The position numbers and the translations under genes are program-made. The notes under the pieces were generated by a model, which did no database searches, had not been told where the DNA came from, and was given only the letters and a program-made list of their open reading frames with translations. A stretch of 64,000 nucleotides of DNA from Alkalibacterium indicireducens. Lineage in GTDB: Bacteria; Bacillota; Bacilli; Lactobacillales; Carnobacteriaceae_A. Positions 52,902-61,097 of the stretch are shown here, in pieces (within the stretch, counting starts at the first letter, position 1; the number at the start of each line of letters is the position of its first letter). Location of the stretch: positions 23,620-87,619 of the forward strand of contig NZ_BAAADA010000116.1 in assembly GCF_039522005.1 (NCBI RefSeq), read 5' to 3'.

Positions 52902-54479
52902 TTAGTGTCTTAACTGTTTTACTGCTGTTTTTTCAACTTCCAGCATGTCTTTATAACGGTCAAGGAACGTGCTGAACTGCTTATTGCCTTCTTCAGTTGG
53001 CTTGAGTGTGTCAATATCCTGACTGCTGAATACTTTAACAGCAAGAAAATCTTCGAGTTTTTCATTCTCATCCTTACTGATCATATAAGAAGCAAGCAAT
53101 GCCATTCCCCAAGGTCCACCTTCTCCTGCGCTTTCCATTACAGAAACTGGAACGTTAAGTGCATCAGCCATCAACTGTTGTCCGACATGTTCTGTCTTGA
53201 AGAATCCACCATGTCCAAGCAGCTGATCAACCGTGACTTGTTCTTTCAGCGTCAGAATATCCATACCCAGTTTAAGTGTCGCCAGAGCAGAATAGATGTG
53301 GGTACGCATGAAGTTAGCCAGCGAAAGTGTGCTGTCAGGCATCTGAAGGAACATGGGCCGGCCTTCTTCAAAGCCTGTGATCGGTTCTCCAGAATAATAA
53401 TTACAGCTCATAAGCCCGCCATTATCAGCGTCAGCTTCCAATGCTTTCTTAAATAATGTGTTGAACAGTTTGTCAGAAGATACTTCCAGACTTAGAGACT
53501 CAACCAGTTCCTTGAAGAGTCTGGCCCAGGCATTTATATCAGTAGTAAAATTATTACAGTGTACCATCGCGGTCGGTTTCCCGGAAGGTGTGGTTACCAT
53601 ATCGATCTCTTCGTAATAACTGGACAGTGCTTCTTCTAGAACGATCATTGAGAATACTGATGTCCCGGCAGATACATTTCCTGTACGAGCTGCTACAGCG
53701 TTTGTCGCAACCATTCCCGTTCCTGCATCCCCTTCAGGCGGACAAAGCTGTGCACCAGAATTAAGCTGTCCGCTTGGATCGATCAGACGGGCTCCTTCTT
53801 CGGTCAGCTCACCAGCTGATTCTCCAGCCTGGAGCACGTCCGGCAGAATCTTCTCCAGCGTCCAGGACTTATCTGACTGAGCTGTCTGTTTCTCGTAAAG
53901 GTCCATCATAGTCGTGTCATAGCTACCGGAATCACTGTCGATCGGGAACATTCCCGCTGCTTCTCCGACTCCCAGTACTTTTCTGCCAGTCAGCTTCCAG
54001 TGAACATATCCAGCAAGTGTGGTCAGGAAATCGATCTGTCTGATATGCGGTTCATTATCGATAACGGCCTGATGCAGATGAGCAATACTCCATCTTTGCG
54101 GAATGTTGAACTGGAACAGATCAGTCAGTTCCTTAGCGGCTGTTTCAGTTGTCGTATTGCGCCAAGTTCTAAATGGCGTAAGCAAAGTCCCAGATTTATC
54201 AAATGGCAGATAGCCGTGCATCATACCGGAAAAGCCGATGGCGTCGATTTTCGTCAGTGTTTCATTGGTCTGTTCCTTGTACTCCGCAGCAAGAACTTTA
54301 TATGCCTGCTGGAGACCTGCCCAGACCGTTTCCAAGTCATAGGTCCAGTACCCGTTCTCAAGCTTATTTTCCCACTCATATGAACCGCTGGCTACCGGTT
54401 TGAATAACTCATCAATTAGAACTGCTTTGATACGGGTCGATCCGAATTCGATTCCCAAGGTATATTTTCTGTTTGTCAT
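52902..54479 (-). CDS. araB: FGGY-family ribulokinase-like kinase
   Basis: 525 aa. The N-terminal half has the nucleotide-fold start LGIEFGSTRIKAVLID and GFSGMMHGYLPFD; the C-terminal half has the phosphate motif GNVSAGTSVFSM and ends with LGHGGFF.. GEGGPWGMALLAS. This is the FGGY type used as ribulokinase by many lactic acid bacteria. It should phosphorylate L-ribulose made by AraA. Xylulokinase activity cannot be ruled out. It is first in its operon, with an AraR-controlled promoter. Confidence 0.85.
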   Translation of the reverse strand: MTNRKYTLGIEFGSTRIKAVLIDELFKPVASGSYEWENKLENGYWTYDLETVWAGLQQAYKVLAAEYKEQTNETLTKIDAIGFSGMMHGYLPFDKSGTLLTPFRTWRNTTTETAAKELTDLFQFNIPQRWSIAHLHQAVIDNEPHIRQIDFLTTLAGYVHWKLTGRKVLGVGEAAGMFPIDSDSGSYDTTMMDLYEKQTAQSDKSWTLEKILPDVLQAGESAGELTEEGARLIDPSGQLNSGAQLCPPEGDAGTGMVATNAVAARTGNVSAGTSVFSMIVLEEALSSYYEEIDMVTTPSGKPTAMVHCNNFTTDINAWARLFKELVESLSLEVSSDKLFNTLFKKALEADADNGGLMSCNYYSGEPITGFEEGRPMFLQMPDSTLSLANFMRTHIYSALATLKLGMDILTLKEQVTVDQLLGHGGFFKTEHVGQQLMADALNVPVSVMESAGEGGPWGMALLASYMISKDENEKLEDFLAVKVFSSQDIDTLKPTEEGNKQFSTFLDRYKDMLEVEKTAVKQLRH

Positions 54480-54513
54480 ACGTGCACGTCCTATTCTGTA
54501 TATTATCGTCTTA

Positions 54514-54527
54514 ATAAAGCGCTTTTA
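54514..54527. promoter_or_regulatory. cre-like site in the araB leader
   Basis: ATAAAGCGCTTTTA is a near-palindrome resembling the CcpA site, with mismatches at the outer positions. It lies downstream of the promoter, where bound CcpA would block elongation. Confidence 0.4.
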
Positions 54528-54590
54528 TTCTATTCTATCCTACCTCACATATCAGGTATATATCAATGAAATGAAAGCATTATCAAAATA

Positions 54591-54619
54591 ATTTTAAACC
54601 AAACGTACGGACATGTCAA
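54591..54619 (-). promoter_or_regulatory. araB promoter with AraR operator
   Basis: On the minus strand TTGACA (54614-54619), 17 bp, TAAAAT (54591-54596). The AraR-type box (minus-strand TGTCC-GTAC core, 54601-54616) fills the spacer next to the -35. The 15-bp core TTGACATGTCCGTAC is identical at the araD promoter. Confidence 0.8.
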
Positions 54620-54684
54620 CGTTTGATTAAAATCTGAACAAACCCTTTTAGAATGCTGGTGCTGATGGAAACGAAATATGAATT

Positions 54685-54727
54685 AAAAGAAAAAGACGCA
54701 GAACAGAATATTCTGTCCACGTCTTTT
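54685..54727 (-). terminator. Terminator of solute-binding protein 1 gene
   Basis: The minus-strand stem AAAAGACG / CGTCTTTT with an inner ACAGAA / TTCTGT hairpin is followed by TCTTTT. Confidence 0.8.
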
Positions 54728-54746
54728 CGTATTAGTGATTTTATTG

Positions 54747-56414
54747 TTATTCTACTTCTTCAAGTGTTTCCTGGAACGCTTCGTATGCATTATTGATCAG
54801 CTCCATGTAGCCGTCAACGTTCTGATTCTCCAGATCAGACATGAATTCATCCCAACGGTCAAGTGAGTACTGACCTGTAATGAATCTCATTGTGTACTGA
54901 TCTACAGTATCTTTAAGTGGTGTTGACAGAAGTGCAGCCTGCTCCTGATCTGCCTGACTCATTGGATATGGAGGATCTGGAGTAACCAGCTCACGGCTCT
55001 CAATCATGCTCTGCTGGAACGCAATTTCAGAATCATTCATTTTAGATAGAGTGATTTCTGAGTTACTTGCGAAAGCAAAGGCAACGTTACCGAATCCATA
55101 ATCTTCCTGCAGACTTTCTGGTGCACCTGGGTTGAAGGTTTCATAAGAGATGCCATCAAGTGGACGGTAGCCACCGGCAACTTCGTCAGTTTTCTCGTAT
55201 GTCTCGCCTTCAATACCCCACTGAGCGAATTCATTTCCTTCATCGCTGTAGTACAGCCAGTCGACATATTGCAGTAATGCCAGTAAATCGTCTCTTTCAG
55301 CTACATTGTTATTAAACATGACTCCACTGACCAGACGGCTTCCGCCTACTTTAGGTCCAGCCGGGCCGTCAAGCATTGGCATTCTTACAAATTCCTGTTC
55401 ATTGTCGTCGCCTCTGTCAGCAAGGCCTTCATTGACATCTGCCATAGTAAGCGCCTGTCCTGAACTGACGAAAGCTTCGTTATTGACAAGCTGATTACGT
55501 GTACGCTCGCCGTCTTGAGTAAATGCTTCAGGAGTCAGCAGACCGTCCTCTACAAGTCCAGCAAAGTATTCAATCATGTCGCGGTAACCATCTTGCATTG
55601 GTGCGTAGACAAACTGATTTGTCTCTTCGTCGTACATCGCACCATCTCCGAATCCCCATCCACCAACTGTGTCAAATGACGGACCGGCAAACAGGAATGT
55701 TGCATTTCCTTGCCACCAAAGAGTCATTGGCATTGTGCCTGTCTCATCTCTCAGGATTTCAAGTGCTGATCTCAGTTCGTCCCAAGATGTAGGTTCTTCA
55801 ATGCCATACTCATCAAATACAGTTTTGTTGTACTTCAGACTAAAGTCAAAATGGACATTTTCGTGAATTCCTGGCAGCACATAATACTTACCATCAAGGT
55901 ATCTCAGGTTATCCAGTTCTTCCTGAAGTCCCCATTTCTCCACGCGATCCTGGAAGTGTGGCATGTATTCAACATAATCCGAAATCGGTAGAATTGCTCC
56001 AGATGCTACGAATTCATTCTCCACACCAGGCCATGAGTCTGTAACGTAGTCAGGCATATCGCCAGCAGCGATCGTAACTGAACGTCTCTCTTCAAAGTCT
56101 GATAATGGAACAGCAACTGCATCGTAAAAGACGTTATGTTCATCTTCTAGAACTTCAAAGAAACGCCAGTCCGGATCATATGGATACGCTGACAAATCTC
56201 TGTACAGAATACTGATATCCAATGGTTCTGTTGCTACGAATGTGTCCCCTACGTTGAAATCATCCATTGCACCGACTGTACCGATGTCAATCGTTTCTTC
56301 TCCATTTTCCGACGCCTGTCCTTCTTCATTCACTGTGCCTCCATTGTTGCAGGCAGCCATCAGTAAGCCCCCACTAAGTGTCAGGCCCATCATAAGTAAC
56401 TTTTTCTTACTCAT
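54747..56414 (-). CDS. ABC transporter solute-binding lipoprotein (arabino-oligosaccharide uptake, inferred)
   Basis: 555 aa. The lipoprotein signal peptide has basic residues, a hydrophobic core and the lipobox LMAAC with Cys22. The mature part is the large COG1653 / LipO-type binding protein (WDELRSALEILRDETGTMPMTLWW, GGSRLVSGVMFNNN). It is transcribed alone, with AraR and cre-like sites upstream. No permease or ATPase gene is nearby. The substrate is inferred from the arabinose context. Its close paralogue is at 59157. Confidence 0.87.
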   Translation of the reverse strand: MSKKKLLMMGLTLSGGLLMAACNNGGTVNEEGQASENGEETIDIGTVGAMDDFNVGDTFVATEPLDISILYRDLSAYPYDPDWRFFEVLEDEHNVFYDAVAVPLSDFEERRSVTIAAGDMPDYVTDSWPGVENEFVASGAILPISDYVEYMPHFQDRVEKWGLQEELDNLRYLDGKYYVLPGIHENVHFDFSLKYNKTVFDEYGIEEPTSWDELRSALEILRDETGTMPMTLWWQGNATFLFAGPSFDTVGGWGFGDGAMYDEETNQFVYAPMQDGYRDMIEYFAGLVEDGLLTPEAFTQDGERTRNQLVNNEAFVSSGQALTMADVNEGLADRGDDNEQEFVRMPMLDGPAGPKVGGSRLVSGVMFNNNVAERDDLLALLQYVDWLYYSDEGNEFAQWGIEGETYEKTDEVAGGYRPLDGISYETFNPGAPESLQEDYGFGNVAFAFASNSEITLSKMNDSEIAFQQSMIESRELVTPDPPYPMSQADQEQAALLSTPLKDTVDQYTMRFITGQYSLDRWDEFMSDLENQNVDGYMELINNAYEAFQETLEEVE

Positions 56415-56504
56415 TTATTTTCCTCCTCTTTTTTCAATTAGATGACATCAAACAGCTGGATCCATATAATTATGTAACAGTGATGAAGTCTAACACAACA
56501 GTCA

Positions 56505-56518
56505 TGTGTGCGCTTTCA
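56505..56518. promoter_or_regulatory. cre-like site upstream of solute-binding protein 1
   Basis: The minus strand reads TGAAAGCGCACACA, one mismatch from TGWAANCGNTNWCA. It lies between the promoter and the gene, in the long leader. Confidence 0.6.
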
Positions 56519-56578
56519 ACAAGCTATAAAAAAAATATGTTTCCTTCTATGTTTAACACATCTGTAATTTGTAAGTAA

Positions 56579-56607
56579 AATTTACCATATCAAATTGGTA
56601 CGGTCAA
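56579..56607 (-). promoter_or_regulatory. Promoter of solute-binding protein 1 with AraR operator
   Basis: On the minus strand TTGACC (56602-56607), 17 bp, TAAATT (56579-56584). The AraR-like box GGTAC/GGTCAA spans the -35 (56594-56609); a second, weaker box (TTGTTC/GGTCTACC) is centred 40 bp upstream at 56641. The rest of the 390-nt gap is AT-rich. Confidence 0.7.
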
Positions 56608-56741
56608 GTTATTTCTGATTTATTTTGTTATTTAATTGTTCGGTCTACCTTTGTCATAGTGAATATTAAATTTGATAACTTGTTTTCGTCTTCTTTATGC
56701 TATTTTAATATATTATAACTTTTATGCTTATTTGAAAACAG

Positions 56742-56786
56742 AAAAAAACTGAAACACTAAGTGGTCACCCTAGCATTCCAGTTTCA
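56742..56786 (-). terminator. Terminator of araD-araA
   Basis: The minus-strand arms TGAAAC / GTTTCA around an imperfect inner stem are followed by GTTTTTTTC, about 20 nt after the araA stop. Confidence 0.7.
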
Positions 56787-56807
56787 TGTTCAGAGTTATT
56801 TCGAAAG

Positions 56808-58232
56808 CTAATCGATCAGAACTGTTTCCAGATCGACCATTTTTGCCCAGTCCAGAATCACTTCTTTGTCTAAAGCCAGCGTTGCAACCGTGTGATGCCC
56901 GCCACCAGCTTCGATCCATTTTTTGATGCTTGTCTTGAAGTCCGGATTCGGTTTCCAGATGACACGTGCAACTGGAAGATTAGGTGCTTCTTCTTCAGGA
57001 GTTACTGCTTCAAATGTATTGACCATCAGTCGGTAATGTGTCCCCAGATCAAGCATTGAAACGGCAAAGCCATCTCCAGCTTTTCCATCAAAAACTAAGC
57101 GAGCGGGGTCTTCCTTGTCCCCGATACCAAGTGGATTGACAACAACTCTAGGCTTAGTTTCAGCAAAAGTCGGATCCACTTCAAGCATGTGCGACTGGAC
57201 AATGTACTCATTTCCTTTTGCAAAATTATATGTGTAGTCTTCCATGAATCCAGTAGACTGATTGTCAGCCATTACCTTTACTAAACGGTCAAGTGCCGCA
57301 GTTTTCCAGTCGCCTTCTCCTGCAAATCCGTACCCTTCCGCATTCAGACGCTGAACAGCCATCCCTGGCAGCTGCTTCATCCCGTGGAGATCTTCAAAAT
57401 TCGTTGTAAATGCAGTATAGCCTCCTGCTTCAAGGAAACGTCTGAGGGCAATCTCAATTTTAATCTGCTCTTTTACATGCGATTCATAAAAATCAGGATC
57501 ATTATTTCCTGGATCCATGTCATAAAGAGATGCACATTCGTCATAAGTGTTCTGAATGTCTTCATCAGACACTTTATCCATCTCTGCAACTAGATCACCG
57601 ATACCATAATAATCAACCGTCCATCCAAACTGGATCGCGGCTTCAACTTTATCTCCTTCAGTCACCGCTACATTTCGCATGTTATCACCGAAACGAGCAA
57701 CTTTGATGTTCTGAGATGCCACATAACCTGCTGCTGAACGCATCCAGTTATTGATTTCTTCGTGGACTTCACTGTCTTCGTAGTGACCGATAACCACTTT
57801 ATTGTTCTTTTTAAGACGTGCATTAATAAAGCCGTACTCGCGGTCTCCATGTGCACTCTGATTCAGATTCATGAAATCCATGTCGATAGACTGCCATGGC
57901 ACTTCCTTATTGTACTGTGTAGATAAATGCAGCAGTGGTTTCTGTAAGAGTTTTGTTCCAGGAATCCACATTTTTGCCGGAGAAAAAGTGTGCATCCAAG
58001 TAATAACACCTGCCACTTCATCCCGGTAGTTCACTTCTTTCATGACTTCTCTAATTTCATCAGCTGTAGTAACTAATGATTTAAATACTAAAGGAAAAGC
58101 GAAATCTGCGTTTTTGTTCAGACTGTCAACCATTTCTTCCGCATGCGCTTTCACTTCATCCAATGCTTCTGGTCCATATAAATGCTGACTTCCAACTACA
58201 AACCAGAACTCTTTACTATTCGTTTTTAACAT
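56808..58232 (-). CDS. araA: L-arabinose isomerase
   Basis: 474 aa, the family length. The start is KEFWFVVGSQHLYGPEAL. Metal and catalytic residues are visible: glutamates in TTNFEDLHGMKQLPG and GFAGEGDWKT, and histidines in YIVQSHMLEVDP and AGGGHHTVAT. It turns L-arabinose into L-ribulose. It follows araD by 27 nt. Confidence 0.97.
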   Translation of the reverse strand: MLKTNSKEFWFVVGSQHLYGPEALDEVKAHAEEMVDSLNKNADFAFPLVFKSLVTTADEIREVMKEVNYRDEVAGVITWMHTFSPAKMWIPGTKLLQKPLLHLSTQYNKEVPWQSIDMDFMNLNQSAHGDREYGFINARLKKNNKVVIGHYEDSEVHEEINNWMRSAAGYVASQNIKVARFGDNMRNVAVTEGDKVEAAIQFGWTVDYYGIGDLVAEMDKVSDEDIQNTYDECASLYDMDPGNNDPDFYESHVKEQIKIEIALRRFLEAGGYTAFTTNFEDLHGMKQLPGMAVQRLNAEGYGFAGEGDWKTAALDRLVKVMADNQSTGFMEDYTYNFAKGNEYIVQSHMLEVDPTFAETKPRVVVNPLGIGDKEDPARLVFDGKAGDGFAVSMLDLGTHYRLMVNTFEAVTPEEEAPNLPVARVIWKPNPDFKTSIKKWIEAGGGHHTVATLALDKEVILDWAKMVDLETVLID

Positions 58233-58259
58233 TTTGACACGTCCCTCATCCTACTAATT

Positions 58260-58952
58260 TTACTGACCATAATATGCGTTTTTACCATGTTTTCTTAAAT
58301 AATGCTTATCCAGAAGCGACTGATCCATTCGTGAACTGCGGTCATTAAGCATCAATCCGTGATACGTCATTTCTGCAACTTTTTCCAGTACAACGGAATT
58401 ATGAACCGCATTATCCGGTGATGTCCCCCAGGTAAATGGCCCGTGATCATTCACCAGGACACCTGGTATCTGATTTGGATCGATCGTTCTTTCTTCAAAC
58501 GTTTCAATAATAACTGAACCTGTCTGCTTTTCGTAATCTGTAACGATTTCATCTTCCTTCATTGCTCGCGTAACTGGGATATCTCCGTAGAAATAATCCG
58601 CATGTGTTGTGCCAGCAGCTAGAATATCAATGCCTGCCTGCGCAAAACTGACAGCCCATGGCGAATGCGTATGCACGACGCCACCGATATCTTTAAACGC
58701 TTTATATAACTCTAAATGAGTCGCCGTATCACTCGAAGGCTTCAAGTCACCTTCTACGACATTTCCTTCATAATCAACAACAACCATTTTATCAGGAGAC
58801 AGGTCATCGTATGCTACCCCACTGGGCTTGATGACTACTAATTCTTTTTCCCGATCCACACCACTGACATTTCCCCATGTAAATACGACCAGATCGTACT
58901 TGGGTAATGCCATATTTGCTTCATATACTTTCTTCTTTAAATCTTCAAGCAT
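58260..58952 (-). CDS. araD: L-ribulose-5-phosphate 4-epimerase
   Basis: 230 aa from ATG 58952, 6 nt after AGGAGG; a GTG at 58955 is too close. Class II aldolase fold: GNVSGVDRE near residue 28, zinc histidines in VVHTHSPWAVSFAQ, then DHGPFTWG and HNSVVLEKVAEM. It makes D-xylulose-5-phosphate. First gene of araD-araA. Confidence 0.96.
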   Translation of the reverse strand: MLEDLKKKVYEANMALPKYDLVVFTWGNVSGVDREKELVVIKPSGVAYDDLSPDKMVVVDYEGNVVEGDLKPSSDTATHLELYKAFKDIGGVVHTHSPWAVSFAQAGIDILAAGTTHADYFYGDIPVTRAMKEDEIVTDYEKQTGSVIIETFEERTIDPNQIPGVLVNDHGPFTWGTSPDNAVHNSVVLEKVAEMTYHGLMLNDRSSRMDQSLLDKHYLRKHGKNAYYGQ

Positions 58953-58998
58953 CACTTGCCTCCTACTTTTCAGTCATTTCGTATCTCATATATTAGTC

Positions 58999-59028
58999 AG
59001 TATAACCCTATAGGTACGGACATGTCAA
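58999..59028 (-). promoter_or_regulatory. araD-araA promoter with AraR operator
   Basis: On the minus strand TTGACA (59023-59028), 18 bp, TATACT (58999-59004), or TTATAC at 17 bp. TTGACATGTCCGTAC is the same as at araB. A degenerate cre-like sequence (GGAAGCGTTTTAA) lies just upstream near 59040. Confidence 0.8.
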
Positions 59029-59089
59029 TCTATTTTAAAACGCTTCCTTAAATTGACTTTGAGATTAACTTTACCTTTCTTTTATGTAA

Positions 59090-59124
59090 ATAAGATGGCT
59101 AGAGTAATATACTAGCCATCTTAT
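59090..59124 (-). terminator. Terminator-like hairpin after solute-binding protein 2
   Basis: A perfect 13-bp stem ATAAGATGGCTAG / CTAGCCATCTTAT with a 9-nt loop. The following sequence (TTACATAAAA) is poor in T, so termination may be weak. Confidence 0.6.
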
Positions 59125-59156
59125 AGTACGAGTTAAAATAGTCACAATACGATATC

Positions 59157-60819
59157 TTACTCTACTTCTTCCAGCGTTTCCTGGAAGTCCCTGTATGCAT
59201 CGTTTACCAAGTCAAGATAGCCCTCGACATTCTGGTTTTCCAGGTCATCCATAAACTCATCCCAGCGATCCATTGAGTATTGACCCGTAATGAACCTCAA
59301 GGTATACTGATTGACCGTATCCTGAAGTGGTGTAGACATCAATGCTGCCTGCTCCTGATCTGCTGCAGACATAGGGTAAATCGGATCCTCTTCGATCAGT
59401 TCTCTTTCTTCGTTCATGCGCTCCTGATACTCCATCTCATTTTCATTCATGATAGACTGACGGATTTCAGCTGGACCAGCAAATGCAAAGGCTACATTAC
59501 CAAATCCATAGTCTGCCTGAAGATCTTCATCTGCATCAGTATTGAACTGTTCGAATCCGATGCCATCAACCGGTCGGTATCCACCAGCCACTTCATCGGT
59601 TCTTTCAAAGGTTTCGCCTTCTACACCCCATTGCGCATATTCCGTTCCTTCATCACTGTAGTACAGCCAGTCGATATACTGAAGGACGGCAAGGAAGTCA
59701 TCTCGTTCAGCTACGTCGGCATTCAGCATGATTCCACTGACCAGTTGTCCTCCGGCTACTTGTGGTCCTGCTGGTCCTTCAAGTAACGGCATACGGACAA
59801 ATTCGTATTCACCTTCGCCATGCGCTTCTGTCAGACCATTATTGACTTCACTCATTGTTCCTGCCTGTCCGGAACTGACAAAAGCTTCAAGATTCGTCAG
59901 TTTATTATTTGCCATGTCGCCATCCTGAGTGAAGGCTTCCTGATCCAGCAGGCCGTCTTCATGGAGTCCGGCAAAGTATTCGATCATGTCACGGTAACCC
60001 TGCTGCTGAGGAGCGTAGACGAATTCATCTGCATCCTCGTCGAAGATTACACCTCCGCCAAAGCCCCAGCCTCCTACAGTATCAAAGGATGCACCTGAGA
60101 AGTTGAACAGAGCATCTCCCTGCCACCATAAGGTCATTGGTTCAGTTCCTGTTTCATCTCGTAATACAACCAAGGCATCACGCAGCTCATCCCACGTTTC
60201 TGGTTCTTCCAGACCATACTCCTCGAACACGGTACGATTGTACTTCAGGCTGAAGTCAAAGTGAACATTTTCATTTAAACCGGGCAGCACATAGTAACTA
60301 CCATCCAGCTGACGCAGGTTGTCGATCTGCTGTTCAAGTTCCCAGTCTTCAATTCTCTGCTGGAAATGGGGCATAAGATGTACGTAGTCTGAAATCGGCA
60401 GAATTACTCCGGATGATGTGAAATCGCCTTCATCTCCAGGCCAGGTATCCGTCGCATAGTCAGGCATATCTCCTGCTGCCACTGTAACTGATCGTCTCTC
60501 CTCGAAGTCCGACAACGGTACACTGATAATATCATAGAAGACATTGTGTTCTTCTTCCAGATGCTCGAAAAACAGCCAGTCGTTATCTACCGGGTAGTCC
60601 GGAATATCTCTGTAAAGAATTTCAATATCAAGCGGTTCGGTAGCCACAAAGGTGTCACCAAATTCAAAATCTTCCATCGCACCAACCGAACCGATATCAT
60701 CTTCTGCAATCTCCCCCTTCAGCCTGGTCGTTAGCGCCTTCATTATTACACGCAGTCAGAAGCAGTCCTCCGCATATCGTTAGACCGAGCATCCATGTTC
60801 TATTCTTATGTGGTGTCGT
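59157..60819 (-). pseudogene. Second solute-binding lipoprotein, frameshifted in the signal-peptide region
   Basis: The mature binding domain is intact from about 60712 to 59157 and closely matches the protein at 54747 along its whole length. The signal peptide is in another frame: TWMLGLTICGGLLLTACNNEG with its lipobox is encoded at about 60795-60733, and that frame ends at a TGA soon after. Removing one G from the five-G run (60713-60717) joins both parts in register with the paralogue. Also, GGAGG at 60825-60829 is followed by ACG where the paralogue has ATG. The lipobox frame does reach an ATG at 60855, but without a ribosome site. An apparent ATG at 60743 gives a protein without signal. 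It may be a pseudogene, a phase-variable gene or a sequence error. Confidence 0.75.
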
Positions 60820-60863
60820 AATTTCCTCCGTTATCCTATTTATCGCTTCAATCATTTTATCAA

Positions 60864-60877
60864 TTATAACGCTTTCA
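60864..60877. promoter_or_regulatory. cre-like site upstream of solute-binding protein 2
   Basis: The minus strand reads TGAAAGCGTTATAA, one mismatch from the CcpA consensus. Confidence 0.55.
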
Positions 60878-61010
60878 CTTCATTCGTTAAATGACTGACA
60901 TTATCAGCTCCTAGCTAAATAAAAAAACTGAAATCTTTTATCATCTTAGCTGAGAATGATAATGACTTCAATTTTTATGGGTTCACTTAGATTAAAGTTA
61001 AACTCGTTAC

Positions 61011-61069
61011 AGTTGTACGTATGTTTAACTTGTTTTCACTATAACACAGCATAAGATGTACGGTCAAGA
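61011..61069 (-). promoter_or_regulatory. Promoter with paired AraR operators
   Basis: On the minus strand TTGACC (61062-61067) with TTATAG or TATAGT at 17 or 18 bp (from 61038). One AraR box covers the -35 (centre 61061/61062). A second, GTTGTACGTATGTTT on the plus strand, is centred at 61018/61019, 43 bp away, about four helical turns. This is the layout expected for cooperative AraR binding. Confidence 0.75.
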
Positions 61070-61097
61070 GGTGCACTAGAAATTATTAAGACTTTTC

